Below are positions 35,577 through 44,863 of a stretch of 64,000 nucleotides of DNA, piece after piece (the first letter of the stretch is position 1; each line of letters opens with the position of its first letter). The stretch is from Streptosporangiaceae bacterium NEAU-GS5. GTDB lineage: Bacteria; Actinomycetota; Actinomycetes; Streptosporangiales; Streptosporangiaceae. The position numbers were made by a program, and so were the translations under genes. The notes under the pieces were generated by a model. That model was not told the origin of the DNA and did not search any database. It saw nothing but the letters and a program-made list of their open reading frames with translations. The stretch covers positions 124,001-188,000 of the forward strand of contig JAGFNW010000014.1 in assembly GCA_017592665.1 (NCBI GenBank), in the 5' to 3' direction.

Positions 35577-36989
35577 CTACCGTTTGCGGGTGTAGAGCAC
35601 GAGGTGGATGCTGCCGAACGTGCTGACCTCGCCCTTCTTGAACTGCGTGCGCAGCGCGAGCAGGCGCGGGTCGTCGCGGTAGCGGAAGACCGTGCTCGGC
35701 GACACGACCCACACCCGGGTGAGGCCGGTCGCGGCCGCCAGCAGTTCCTGGCCCGACCGCGGCCAATACACGCCTGACGCCCGCGTCAGGTCGGTCAGCC
35801 GGTCGTACGGCTCTGGATAGGCGCCCACGAACAGCCGATATTGGTCGGGCACGTAGAGGACCCCGTCGCCGGGCAGTTCGTCCGTCCTGAGCGTGTTCGC
35901 CAGGGCGCGCAGGTCGTCGGCCCGGCTGTCCGGCTGCCGGATGGCCACCTGCGTCCCGGCCGTCAGCACGCCCACGAGCACGACGCCGAGCGCCGGCGGC
36001 GCCCAGCGTGGCGGCAGCAGCCGGCCGAGCCACACGAGCCCCGCGCCCGCGAGCACGGCCATCCCCGGGACCGCGAACAGCACATAACGCGGGTGATACA
36101 TCGGGTAGACCTGCGACACGCCGTACGAGATGAGGACCGGCAGGACGGCCCAGGCGGCCACGACCGGGATCCGGCGGGTCCGCCACAGCCCCGCGAGCGT
36201 GGCCACGCCGATCACGCCGACGGCCTGCCAGCTCCCGGCCACCTGCAGCGGGAAGGCGGCGAGCTCGTCCGGCGTCGGGACCTTCAGCCAGTACAGCTGG
36301 GTGTCGCGCTGGCCGGCGGCCGTCAGGGCCAACGGCGCCAGCAGGGCGGCGGCCACGGCCAGCGCGAGCAGCCACCGGATGGGCCGCCGCCAGCCCGCGA
36401 ACGCGTGCGGGATCAGCATGAGGAGCGCGTAGACGTGCAGCCAGCCGAGCAGCGCCACGCTCAGCGCATATGCGGCGAAGCGCACGAATCCCGGCCGTTC
36501 GACGGCCGCGAGCAGCAGCCATGTCGCGAGCACCGTCACCGCGCTGACCAGGGCATAGCTACGGGCCTCCTGCCCATAGCGGCTCGCGATGGGAAGCAGC
36601 GCGTAGATCAGCCCGCCGCACAGCCCCGCCCACGGCCCGGCCAGGCGTCCGCCGAGGGCGGCCACGCCGTACGCCGTGGCGGCGAAGGCCACCAGGGACG
36701 GCAGCCGCAGGGCCCATTCGACCGGCCAGCCCGAGGCGGCCAACGGCCGCATGAGGAAGTAGTAGAGGCCGTGGACGGCGTCCATGTCGCCGAGCAGCCG
36801 CCACATGTCCGGAAGCGGCATCCGGGCCACGACGGCCGTGACCGACTCGTCCCGCCACATGGAAGGGATCGTGATCTGCCACGCGCCCATGGCGAGGGCC
36901 ACCAGCGCCGGCACGATCGGCACCCACCAGATCCTCCGCAAAGGCCGGGTCTCGCCGGGCGTCACGACCGCGGTAGCGGTGACTGTCAC
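35577..36989 (-). CDS. GT-C (PMT/GT39-like) membrane glycosyltransferase
   Basis: A 470-residue protein with about ten membrane helices. The first large extracytoplasmic loop has WRDESVTAV, the Asp-Glu site of dolichol-phosphate mannosyltransferase-like enzymes (metal/acid), and RYGQEARSYAL is also typical. Such enzymes use polyprenyl-phosphate sugars to glycosylate lipids, polysaccharides or proteins outside the membrane. The acceptor is unknown. It is convergent with mshC, 6 bases apart, and divergent from the GNAT gene. Confidence 0.87.
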   Translation of the reverse strand: MTVTATAVVTPGETRPLRRIWWVPIVPALVALAMGAWQITIPSMWRDESVTAVVARMPLPDMWRLLGDMDAVHGLYYFLMRPLAASGWPVEWALRLPSLVAFAATAYGVAALGGRLAGPWAGLCGGLIYALLPIASRYGQEARSYALVSAVTVLATWLLLAAVERPGFVRFAAYALSVALLGWLHVYALLMLIPHAFAGWRRPIRWLLALAVAAALLAPLALTAAGQRDTQLYWLKVPTPDELAAFPLQVAGSWQAVGVIGVATLAGLWRTRRIPVVAAWAVLPVLISYGVSQVYPMYHPRYVLFAVPGMAVLAGAGLVWLGRLLPPRWAPPALGVVLVGVLTAGTQVAIRQPDSRADDLRALANTLRTDELPGDGVLYVPDQYRLFVGAYPEPYDRLTDLTRASGVYWPRSGQELLAAATGLTRVWVVSPSTVFRYRDDPRLLALRTQFKKGEVSTFGSIHLVLYTRKR

Positions 36990-37048
36990 GAGCGGCTCCT
37001 CATCGCCCCTGATGACCTTTATGGCGGCTACGACCGTACACTGCCCGG

Positions 37049-37561
37049 GTGTACGTCAGACGTGAGAGCCCGCAGGACGTGGCGGCGGTCCGCGCGGTCA
37101 CGGCGGCCGCCTTCGCGGCGCCCGACCGGCCGGTCCCGGCCGAGGTGACGTTGCTCGACGCGCTCCGCGACAGCAAGGAGTGGCTCCCGCGGCTGTCCCT
37201 GGTCGCCGCCGTCGACGGCGAGGTGGCCGGGCACGTGGTCTGCACCCGCGGGCACGTCGGCGGCGCGCCCGTGCTCGGCCTCGGGCCGCTCAGCGTCACC
37301 CCCGGCCGGCAGCGGCAGGGGGTCGGCCTGGCGCTCGTGCACGCCGTGCTCGGCGCCGCCGACGCGCTCGAGGAGCCGCTCGTCGCCCTGCTCGGCAGCC
37401 CCGCCTACTACGGCCGCTTCGGCTTCCGCGCCGCCGCCGACCTCGGGATCGCCGCGCCCGATCCGGCGTGGGGCGCGTATTTCCAGGTCAGAACCCTCAA
37501 CGCGTACGACGCCGGGCTCACGGGCGCGTTCGCCTACGCGCCACCCTTCGACGCCGTCTGA
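37049..37561 (+). CDS. GNAT-family N-acetyltransferase
   Basis: A 170-residue acetyltransferase. GLGPLSVTPGRQRQGVGLALVHAVL is the acetyl-CoA binding motif A; LLGSPAYYGRFGFRAA is the motif B pattern of the YhbS-like group. Substrate unknown. GTG start, with no strong ribosome site. Confidence 0.87.
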   Translation: MYVRRESPQDVAAVRAVTAAAFAAPDRPVPAEVTLLDALRDSKEWLPRLSLVAAVDGEVAGHVVCTRGHVGGAPVLGLGPLSVTPGRQRQGVGLALVHAVLGAADALEEPLVALLGSPAYYGRFGFRAAADLGIAAPDPAWGAYFQVRTLNAYDAGLTGAFAYAPPFDAV

Positions 37562-37608
37562 CACCCGTCTTATGCCGCTGCGCGGATAATGCCGCGAGAG
37601 GTGATCAC

Positions 37609-38973
37609 TTGAGGCGGATCGTCGCGTTACTGGGCGTCCTACTACTGCTAACGGCCTGCGCGTCCACGCCGCAGGCGGCATCCCGAACGTCGGCCCCGCC
37701 GACCGTGGCCGGCACCACCACCCGTGCCCCCGATCCTGTGATCACCAGCCCCAACCTGCGGCGGGTCGCCACCGTGCCGCTGGACGCCCCCTTCGACGGG
37801 CCCGAATCCTGGGGCACCGACCTCGCCTTCCAGGGGAACTACGCCTTCGTCGGCAACTACGACGGATTCACCGTCGTCGACATCTCCGACCCGGAGAAGC
37901 CCTCGGTGGTGACCCGGGTGGTCTGCCCGGCCGGTCAGAACGACGTCTCCGTCTACGGCAACCTGCTGTTCCTGTCGGTGGACGAGCCGCGCTCCGGTGA
38001 GAGCTGCGACAGCGACGTGGGCCGTCCGTCCGAGTCCTCCATGTGGGAGGGCATCCGGATCTTCGACATCAGCGACGTGGCGCACCCGCGCTATGTGTCG
38101 GCCGTGCGCACCGAGTGCGGCTCCCACACGCACACGCTGATCCCCGGAAACGGCGTCCACTACATCTACGTGTCGTCGGCCGGGCCGATCCCGGACACCT
38201 ACAACTGCCCGCCGCCGCACGAGATGATCTCGATCATCGAGGTGTCCGAGGACGACCCGGCCGCCGCCCACGTGGTGGCCACGCCTACCCTCTTCGAAGG
38301 CCGCACGCCCGGCAGGTTCGGCGGCTGCCATGACATCACCGCCTATCCGGCGAAGAAGCTGGCGGCCGCCGCCTGCTACGGCGACGGGCTGCTGCTCGAC
38401 ATCTCCGACCCGGTCCATCCCACGGTGCTGCAGCAGGTCAACGACTACACCAACTTCTCCGTCTGGCACTCGGCCACCTTCAACGACGACGCGACGAAGG
38501 TGGTCTTCACCGACGAGCTCGGCGGCGGCACCTCGCCCATGTGCGTCAGGAGCGTCCCGCGCAACAAGGGCGGGGACGGCATCTACGAGATCACCCCCGA
38601 CCGCAAGCTGACCCTCGAAGGACTGTTCAAGATCCCGCGCGATCAGACCGACGGGGAGAACTGCGTGGCCCACAACGGCGGCCTCGTGCCGGCCAAGGGC
38701 CGCGACGTGCTGGTCCAGGCCTGGTATCAGGGCGGCGTCTCGGTCATGGACTTCACCGACCCGGCCCACGCCGAGGAGATCGCCTACTTCGACCGGCCGC
38801 CGCTGACCGACAAGCTCGGCGGCGCCTGGTCGGCGTACTACTACAACGGTTACATCTACGCCAGCGACGTCACCAAGGGCCTGGACATCCTGAAGCTGAC
38901 CGATCCGCGCACCGACTCGGCCGCCGAGGTCCGGCTCAAAGGTCTGAACGCGCAGAGCCAGGAGCCATATTGA
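37609..38973 (+). CDS. LVIVD-repeat lipoprotein
   Basis: A 454-residue exported lipoprotein. The signal peptide ends LLLLTAC, giving the lipid Cys17. The mature part holds LVIVD-type beta-propeller repeats (GFTVVDISDPEKPSVV, GIRIFDISDVAHPRYV, GLLLDISDPVHPTVL, GVSVMDFTDPAHAEEI, GLDILKLTD). Several His and paired Cys suggest a metal or disulfide-stabilised surface protein; a role is not known. The TTG start is chosen from GAGAGG upstream and a perfect signal peptide. Its last 38 bases overlap the convergent acyltransferase gene. Confidence 0.88.
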   Translation: MRRIVALLGVLLLLTACASTPQAASRTSAPPTVAGTTTRAPDPVITSPNLRRVATVPLDAPFDGPESWGTDLAFQGNYAFVGNYDGFTVVDISDPEKPSVVTRVVCPAGQNDVSVYGNLLFLSVDEPRSGESCDSDVGRPSESSMWEGIRIFDISDVAHPRYVSAVRTECGSHTHTLIPGNGVHYIYVSSAGPIPDTYNCPPPHEMISIIEVSEDDPAAAHVVATPTLFEGRTPGRFGGCHDITAYPAKKLAAAACYGDGLLLDISDPVHPTVLQQVNDYTNFSVWHSATFNDDATKVVFTDELGGGTSPMCVRSVPRNKGGDGIYEITPDRKLTLEGLFKIPRDQTDGENCVAHNGGLVPAKGRDVLVQAWYQGGVSVMDFTDPAHAEEIAYFDRPPLTDKLGGAWSAYYYNGYIYASDVTKGLDILKLTDPRTDSAAEVRLKGLNAQSQEPY

Positions 38974-40045
38974 TCTCGTCGCCCGCATCGCCCGCCCGGC
39001 GCCGGCCGAGCCGCTTGGCGACCGTGTCGGCGGCCTTGTAGAGGGCCGGGGTGCCGAGCACGAGGTTGGTCAGGCGGCGGCGCGGCTCGTAGGCGAGCCA
39101 GTGCGCCGCGGCGCGCGCGGACGGCCGCGACAGGCGTCCCTCGGCCACCATCAGCTCGCCGTTCTTCAGGCTGTCCTTGTAGCCCTTCTCGCCCCGGCCG
39201 AGGTCCATCAGCGTGACCCCGGCCGCCGCGGCCGCCTGGCACAGGCGCAGCCGGTGGATCAGCCCGGGCGAGTAACGGGCGTACGTCACGTCGTAGACCG
39301 GGAACCACCCGATCAGGGTCGACTCTGTCCTTACACCGAAATTTCCGGCTATGAGGTGATCGCCGGCGTAGAGCAGGCCGAGCGAGCCGACGAACAGGTC
39401 GGTCTTGACCGCGTGCAGCCGCTCCACGAGCGAGACGATCCACGGTTCGGCGAACCGGTCGGTGCGCCCGGTGCGCCGGTATTGCGCGGACTTCCAGGCC
39501 AGCAGCGTGTGGAGCGCGTCGCCGTCGGCGGCGTCGAACTCGAAGCGGATCTCGCCGACCTCCCGGGCCAGCCTCCGCTCCTTCTTCAGCGTCGACTTGT
39601 AGATCTTGTTGGAGCGCTCGGCCAGGTCCTTGGCGTAGGCCTCGTAACCGTCGCTCATGTCGATCACGGGGGACGGGTGCAGCGCCTTGTGCCAGCCGGG
39701 GAACTGCGCCGGATCGAGGTGGTCGAACTCCCACACGGCGAGGCCGCAGGCCGCCAGCAGCTCGCGCACGGGCACCTCGAGGCCCGGGGCGTACGCCATG
39801 CCCTGCAGGTCGGAAAGGCCCGTGCCGATCGGCGTGCCGATCCGGCCGGACCGCTGGAAGGGGAAGAACGCCTCTGATTCGCCGAGGACGGCCACGAACG
39901 CGTCGTCGCGGACCTCGCCCACGGCCCGCGCGTATTCGGGGGACAGGAACGGATTGGGGCGCGCACTGTGCGCGCGCTGCAGCGCGCGCCAGCGCGTCAG
40001 CTCGCTCTCGCCCAGTTCGCCGGGGCGGACCACCCGGATCTTCAC
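38936..40045 (-). CDS. CelD/BioF2-like GNAT acyltransferase, copy B
   Basis: A 369-residue double-GNAT fold protein. GNFGVRTESTLIGWFPVYDVTYARYSPGLIHRLRLCQAAAA and DLGRGEKGYKDSLKN match the CelD/BioF2-like domain found in cellulose, exopolysaccharide and peptidoglycan-bridge genes, usually as sugar acyltransferases. It is a tandem paralogue of the next gene (they share SPGLIH, WKS-QYRR, GWFPAYD-like blocks). Its start overlaps that gene's stop by 4 bases. Confidence 0.85.
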   Translation of the reverse strand: MKIRVVRPGELGESELTRWRALQRAHSARPNPFLSPEYARAVGEVRDDAFVAVLGESEAFFPFQRSGRIGTPIGTGLSDLQGMAYAPGLEVPVRELLAACGLAVWEFDHLDPAQFPGWHKALHPSPVIDMSDGYEAYAKDLAERSNKIYKSTLKKERRLAREVGEIRFEFDAADGDALHTLLAWKSAQYRRTGRTDRFAEPWIVSLVERLHAVKTDLFVGSLGLLYAGDHLIAGNFGVRTESTLIGWFPVYDVTYARYSPGLIHRLRLCQAAAAAGVTLMDLGRGEKGYKDSLKNGELMVAEGRLSRPSARAAAHWLAYEPRRRLTNLVLGTPALYKAADTVAKRLGRRRAGDAGDEINMAPGSARSDL

Positions 40046-41103
40046 CGCGACGATCCTCTCCAGCGCAGGAACCGGTCGGCCATCCGATATAAGCGCGGGC
40101 TCTCCAGGACGAGCCTGCGGGCCCTTCGGACCGGCTCGCGGCGCGTCCAGTGCAGCGCCGCCCCGGCCGAGCCCCGGCGCGCCACGCCCTCCGAGAGCGG
40201 CAGCGTGGCGTTGCAGATGGTCTGCTTGTAGTCGCCGGCCGTCCCGGTGTCGATGTGCCGCACGCCGCGCTCGGCCGCCGCCTCCATCAGCCGCAGGTGG
40301 TGGATCAGGCCGGGGGAGTACGCGCCGAACTCGGGATCGTAGGCGGGGAACCAGCCGGCCATCACCCCCTCGCCGACCAGCCCGAAGTGCCCGGCGATGG
40401 GACGGCCGCCGGCGTAGAGCATGGACAGGGGCGCCTGCAGCCGCGCCGAGGATCCGGCGCGCAGGCGCTCGACGAGGGCCGCCACCCAGCCCTCGGCCGT
40501 CCGGTCGGCCCGCCCGATCCGCCGATATTGGTCCGACTTCCAGCGCAGCAGCAGCGCGAACTGCTCCGGGTCGCGCACGTCGTAGTCGTAGGTCACCGGC
40601 CCGATATCGCGGCCCAGCTTCCGCTCTTTGTAGACAATCGTCTTGTACGACTTAGGCGATTTATCGCGAAAGAATTTGATGTATGCGTCAAAGCCGTCTT
40701 GGAGATCGAGGAGCATGGCCTCCTTGGGGAGACCCGTGCCGAACCACGGCTGATCGGCGACCAGATACTCGAATTCGAACACGTCGAGCCGGCAGCCTTT
40801 GAGCAGCTCAGAGCGGCTGATCATGAAGCCGGGAGGATGCACGAGGCCCTGCGCCAGTGTGATCCAGGCGGCCAGCGGCCGGGCCGCGCGAAAGCCGTAC
40901 GGCTCGAAAGGCAGGAACGCCACGGGCCGGCCGGCGTCGGTCAGCACGGCGACCCGCGCGTCCGCGCGAACCTCGCCGACCGCGGCGACGAACTCGGGGG
41001 CCAGCCACGGGCTGGCCAGATGCGGCTGAGCTGCCCGCATGGCATGCCAGGCGGCGTGCTCGGCCGCCCCCAGGTCGCCGGGCCGAGCCACTTCGATCTT
41101 CAT
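40042..41103 (-). CDS. CelD/BioF2-like GNAT acyltransferase, copy A
   Basis: A 353-residue paralogue of the neighbouring acyltransferase, with YAGGRPIAGHFGLVGEGVMAGWFPAYDPEFGAYSPGLIHHL and the motif TAGDYKQTICNA in place of GRGEKGYKDSLKN. The pair is co-transcribed from the promoter at 41.1 kb, divergent from the P450 gene. The change in the end motif suggests that the two copies act on different acceptors. Confidence 0.85.
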   Translation of the reverse strand: MKIEVARPGDLGAAEHAAWHAMRAAQPHLASPWLAPEFVAAVGEVRADARVAVLTDAGRPVAFLPFEPYGFRAARPLAAWITLAQGLVHPPGFMISRSELLKGCRLDVFEFEYLVADQPWFGTGLPKEAMLLDLQDGFDAYIKFFRDKSPKSYKTIVYKERKLGRDIGPVTYDYDVRDPEQFALLLRWKSDQYRRIGRADRTAEGWVAALVERLRAGSSARLQAPLSMLYAGGRPIAGHFGLVGEGVMAGWFPAYDPEFGAYSPGLIHHLRLMEAAAERGVRHIDTGTAGDYKQTICNATLPLSEGVARRGSAGAALHWTRREPVRRARRLVLESPRLYRMADRFLRWRGSSR

Positions 41104-41184
41104 TTAGGTGCTCCATAGGACATGTCCGCGCCATACTAATCATCAGAGCTTGAAATACGATCCCCGAACGAAAGTGGATCTACG

Positions 41185-42438
41185 GTGACGACCGCAGCCG
41201 TATCCGATGAGATAGATCTGGGCAACATGGCCTTCTGGGCCCGTCCGCACAGCGAGCGGTTAGCGGCGTTCGCCCAGCTCAGGAAGATTGAGCGGCCGGT
41301 TTACTTCGGCGAGCCCCGCATCCCCGGGCTGCGGTCGGGCAAAGGCTTCTACGCCCTGGTCAGGCACCACGACGTGACCGAGGCGCTGCGGCATCCGGAG
41401 ATCTTCAGCAGCGAGCCCTCGGTGTCGATCCCGCCCCCGCCGCCCTGGGCCAAATACATCTTCGGCAACTCGATGGTCAATCTCGACGATCCGCGGCACG
41501 GCCGGCTGCGCCGGATCATCTCGCGGGCCTTCACCCCGCGCATGCTCAACAAGAGCGAGCAGGACGTCACGGCCAACGTCAACCGGATCATCGACCGGGC
41601 GATCGAGCACGGGCCCGGCGGCGACTTCATCTCGATGGTCGCCAACCCGATCGCCGCCGGAGTCATCTGCGACATGGTGGGCGTCCCCGAGGAGCATCGC
41701 AAGCTGGTCATCGACCGGGTGCACACCTGGGCCGACTACACCGGCGCGCGCCCGAGCTTCACCGCCTCGCTCCGGCTGGCCGCCAAGAACAGCCTGGGCC
41801 TGATCGGCCTCCGCCGGATGGTCATCGCGCTCGGCAAGGAGCGTGCCAAGGAGCCGAAGGAAGACGTCATCTCCCAGCTGGTCACCGCCAACATCGACGG
41901 CGAGCGGCTGACCAGCATGGAGCTCGGCGCGTTCTTCACGCTGCTCGTGGCGGCCGGCATCAACACCGCGAGCAACGGCATGGCGCACGGCCTCCGGCTG
42001 CTGACCACCCACCCCGAGCAGCGCGAACTGCTGCTGTCCGACTTCGACAAGCACATGCCGACGGCGATCGAGGAGATCGTCCGCTACGTCACGCCGGGCA
42101 TGCGCACGGGCCGCACGATCAAGGTGGAGCACGAGGTCAACGGACAGGTCCTGCGGCCCGGCGACAAGTGCGTGCTCTACTTCATGTCGGCCAACCGGGA
42201 TGAGACGGTGTTCACCGATCCCGACGTGTTCGACATCACCCGCGACCCCAATCCGCACACCGCCTTCGGCGCCCCCGGCATCCACTTCTGCCTGGGCGCC
42301 AACCTGGTGCGCAAGGAGATGACCGTCGCCTTCCGCGAGCTGTTCCGCCGGTTGCCCGACATCCGCGCGATCGGCGAGGGAAAGCAGCTACGGTCGAACT
42401 TCGAAAACGGCCTGACCGAGCTTCGCTTCGAGTTCTGA
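41185..42438 (+). CDS. Cytochrome P450
   Basis: A 417-residue bacterial P450. The heme loop is FGAPGIHFCLGANL with Cys near residue 369, ExxR is EEIVR, and the I-helix reads AAGINTASN. The acidic residue usually before Thr in the oxygen-activation motif (AGxD/ET) is Asn here. GTG start. It begins the plus-strand run P450, glycosidase, GT2, which suggests oxidation of a lipid or glycan made by this cluster. Confidence 0.93.
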   Translation: MTTAAVSDEIDLGNMAFWARPHSERLAAFAQLRKIERPVYFGEPRIPGLRSGKGFYALVRHHDVTEALRHPEIFSSEPSVSIPPPPPWAKYIFGNSMVNLDDPRHGRLRRIISRAFTPRMLNKSEQDVTANVNRIIDRAIEHGPGGDFISMVANPIAAGVICDMVGVPEEHRKLVIDRVHTWADYTGARPSFTASLRLAAKNSLGLIGLRRMVIALGKERAKEPKEDVISQLVTANIDGERLTSMELGAFFTLLVAAGINTASNGMAHGLRLLTTHPEQRELLLSDFDKHMPTAIEEIVRYVTPGMRTGRTIKVEHEVNGQVLRPGDKCVLYFMSANRDETVFTDPDVFDITRDPNPHTAFGAPGIHFCLGANLVRKEMTVAFRELFRRLPDIRAIGEGKQLRSNFENGLTELRFEF

Positions 42439-42451
42439 GGACTGACCGCAC

Positions 42452-43924
42452 GTGTCGAACGAGACCCCCCCGTCCGAGAACGCCGGCGAGCCGGGGCGCG
42501 AGGCCCGCGGCCACTACCGGCACGCCCGGCGGAGCGGCCTGCGCCGTCTGCTGTCGGTGATCGCCGTCGTCGCCGCCGTGGGCTGCGGCACCGTCGCGGC
42601 CGTGGCCATCTCCCGGTCCGCCGCGCCCTCCAAGGCCCCGTCGAACGCGTTGGCGCCGCAGGACACCGCGGCCGAGTCGAGCACCGAGACCGAGGTCGAC
42701 GCCGCGAGCACCGACGCGACCGAGGAGGCCGCCACCGCCGCGGTCGGCGGCATGGGCAAGGACTGGCCGGTGTGGGGCTTCACCCACACCCGCTTCAGCG
42801 CCGACTCCGGCGACGACGGCCCGACCGGTCGCGCCAAGGCGGCCCTGTCGCGGCGCCCGGTCCTGCAGAACCAGCACATCATGGGCTTCGGCGCCGACAA
42901 CCCCGAGCCGTCGCCCGGCCAATACGACTGGGCCTCGCTCGACCAGCGGATGGACCTGGTCCGCAAGACCAAGGGCGTGCCGGTCATCACGCTGTGCTGC
43001 GCGCCCGACTGGATGGTCGGCGGCGTGGCCGGCCAGACGCAGGAGGAGTTCTTCACCCAGGCGCCCAGGAAGAAGTACTTCAAGGACTTCGCCGCGCTCG
43101 CCGCGAAGGTCGCCAAGCGCTACCCGTTCGTCAAGCACTACATCGTGTGGAACGAGTTCAAGGGCTTCTTCGACGAGAAGCTCAAGCGCTGGGACTACGA
43201 GGGCTACACCGAGATGTACAACCTCGTCTACGACGCCCTGAAGAAGGTCAACCCGAACATCAAGGTCGGCGGGCCGTACGTGAACGTCACCGACCGGCCC
43301 GGCTGGCCGTCGGAGCTGAAGGGCCCCTGGGGGAGCGAAGACCAGCGCGGGCTCAACGCCATCAAATATTGGCTGCGCAACAAGCACGGCGCCGATTTCA
43401 TCGTCGTCGACGGCACCTCCGAATCCTCCAAGGGGATGTATCCGGACGAGTTCCGCGCGCTGGACAAGTTCGGGGCCGTCAACGCGTGGCTGCGCAAGCA
43501 GACCAAGCTGCCCATCTGGTGGGCCGAGTGGTATTTCTCCCCGGCCAAGGAGAACTGGTCCGTCGCCCACCGCACGGCCGTGCAGGCCGCCGCGATGATC
43601 GAGTTCGGGTCCAGCGGCACGGCCGCCGCGCTCTACTGGAGCCCGCAGAACACCGGCTCCGACTGCCCCGGCTGCCTGTGGACCAACACCGACCAGTCCA
43701 GCGGCGGCCGGCCGCTGCCCGCCCTCGGCGTGATCCAGGACTTCGCCCGCTGGTTCCCGTACGGCACCAAGCTGGTCAAGGTCGGCGCGAGCAACGACGT
43801 GCGGGTGCTGGCCCAGGCCAAGATGATGGTCGTGGTCAACACCACCGGTCACCGCGTCACGACCACGGTCGACGGCAAGAAGCTCACCCTTTCCGCCTAC
43901 CAGATCAAGTGGGTGGGCCGATGA
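42452..43924 (+). CDS. Membrane-anchored clan-A glycoside hydrolase (GH39-like)
   Basis: A 490-residue type II membrane protein. A cytoplasmic basic head and one membrane helix (LLSVIAVVAAVGCGTVAAVAI, residues 33-53) are followed by a Ser/Thr/Glu-rich linker and a TIM-barrel. YIVWNEFKGF carries the acid/base Glu near residue 233, and PIWWAEWYF the nucleophile Glu near 356. The pattern fits GH39-like or related clan-A families. It would act on a surface glycan. It is coupled to the GT2 gene by an ATGA overlap. Confidence 0.83.
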   Translation: MSNETPPSENAGEPGREARGHYRHARRSGLRRLLSVIAVVAAVGCGTVAAVAISRSAAPSKAPSNALAPQDTAAESSTETEVDAASTDATEEAATAAVGGMGKDWPVWGFTHTRFSADSGDDGPTGRAKAALSRRPVLQNQHIMGFGADNPEPSPGQYDWASLDQRMDLVRKTKGVPVITLCCAPDWMVGGVAGQTQEEFFTQAPRKKYFKDFAALAAKVAKRYPFVKHYIVWNEFKGFFDEKLKRWDYEGYTEMYNLVYDALKKVNPNIKVGGPYVNVTDRPGWPSELKGPWGSEDQRGLNAIKYWLRNKHGADFIVVDGTSESSKGMYPDEFRALDKFGAVNAWLRKQTKLPIWWAEWYFSPAKENWSVAHRTAVQAAAMIEFGSSGTAAALYWSPQNTGSDCPGCLWTNTDQSSGGRPLPALGVIQDFARWFPYGTKLVKVGASNDVRVLAQAKMMVVVNTTGHRVTTTVDGKKLTLSAYQIKWVGR

Positions 43925-44829
43925 GCGAGAGCTGGCCGCCGGTCAGCGTGGTGGTGTGCACCACCGGCAACCGGCCCGACATGCTGCGCGCCGCGCTGAA
44001 GAGCATCGCCGGTCAGGACTATCCAGGCGACGTCACCGCGATCGTGGTGTTCGACCGCTGCGAGCCCGACCTCGCCGTGCTCAGCGACGACCCCCACCGC
44101 CGGGTGACGTGGACGTCCAACACACGCGTCCCCAACGTGGCCGGCAGCCGCAACAGCGGCATCATGGCCGCCACCACCGACCTCGTGGCCTTCTGCGACG
44201 ACGACAACACCTGGCGGCCGGGCAAGCTCCGCGCCCAGGTGCCGGGCTTCCTCGCCGAGCCGGACGCGGCGCTCGCCTCCTGCGGCATGGTCTCCACCCA
44301 GGAGCGGATCTTCCCGGGCGACCACATCACCTTCGCCGACCTGCTGCGCTCCCGGCTCCCGTCGGCGACCACCTCGTCGTTCCTGCTGCGAAGGCCGCTG
44401 CTGCTCGGGCCGGTCGGCCTGTTCTCCGAGGAGATCCCGCGCGGCTTCGCCGAGGACTACGAGCTGCTGCTGCGCGCGGCCCGGCACGCCCCCATCCCGT
44501 ACGTCCAGCAGGTCCTGGTCGAGGTGCCGCCCCATGAGGGCTCCCACTTCTACGGCCGCTGGCAGATGATCGCCGACTCGCACGAGTGGCTGCTGACCCA
44601 CTATCCCGAGTTCCGGCGGACCAGACGCGGTTACGCGCGCCTGGCAGGCCAGGTGGCGTTCGAGAGCTCGATCGCCAGAAACTGGCGCCGCTCGCTCCGC
44701 TGGACCAGGCGCGCCTTCCTGGCCAGCCCGCTTGAGCCCCGGACATACGCGGCGCTGGCCATCTGCTCCCGCGTCGTCACCGGCGAGTGGGTCCTGCGCC
44801 AGATCCAGGCCCGAGGCAGCGGCACCTGA
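43921..44829 (+). CDS. Family 2 glycosyltransferase
   Basis: A 302-residue GT2 enzyme. PVSVVVCTTGNRPDMLRAALKSI is the nucleotide-binding start, DDD in VAFCDDDNTWRP replaces the usual DxD, and RGFAEDYELLLR is the ED motif of the catalytic base. It is cytoplasmic, with no transmembrane segment. The ATGA overlap with the glycosidase gene shows that one operon makes and trims the same glycan. Confidence 0.9.
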   Translation: MSESWPPVSVVVCTTGNRPDMLRAALKSIAGQDYPGDVTAIVVFDRCEPDLAVLSDDPHRRVTWTSNTRVPNVAGSRNSGIMAATTDLVAFCDDDNTWRPGKLRAQVPGFLAEPDAALASCGMVSTQERIFPGDHITFADLLRSRLPSATTSSFLLRRPLLLGPVGLFSEEIPRGFAEDYELLLRAARHAPIPYVQQVLVEVPPHEGSHFYGRWQMIADSHEWLLTHYPEFRRTRRGYARLAGQVAFESSIARNWRRSLRWTRRAFLASPLEPRTYAALAICSRVVTGEWVLRQIQARGSGT

Positions 44830-44863
44830 CCCACCTGTGACCCTCCCCGCCTAAAGTGGCGGA

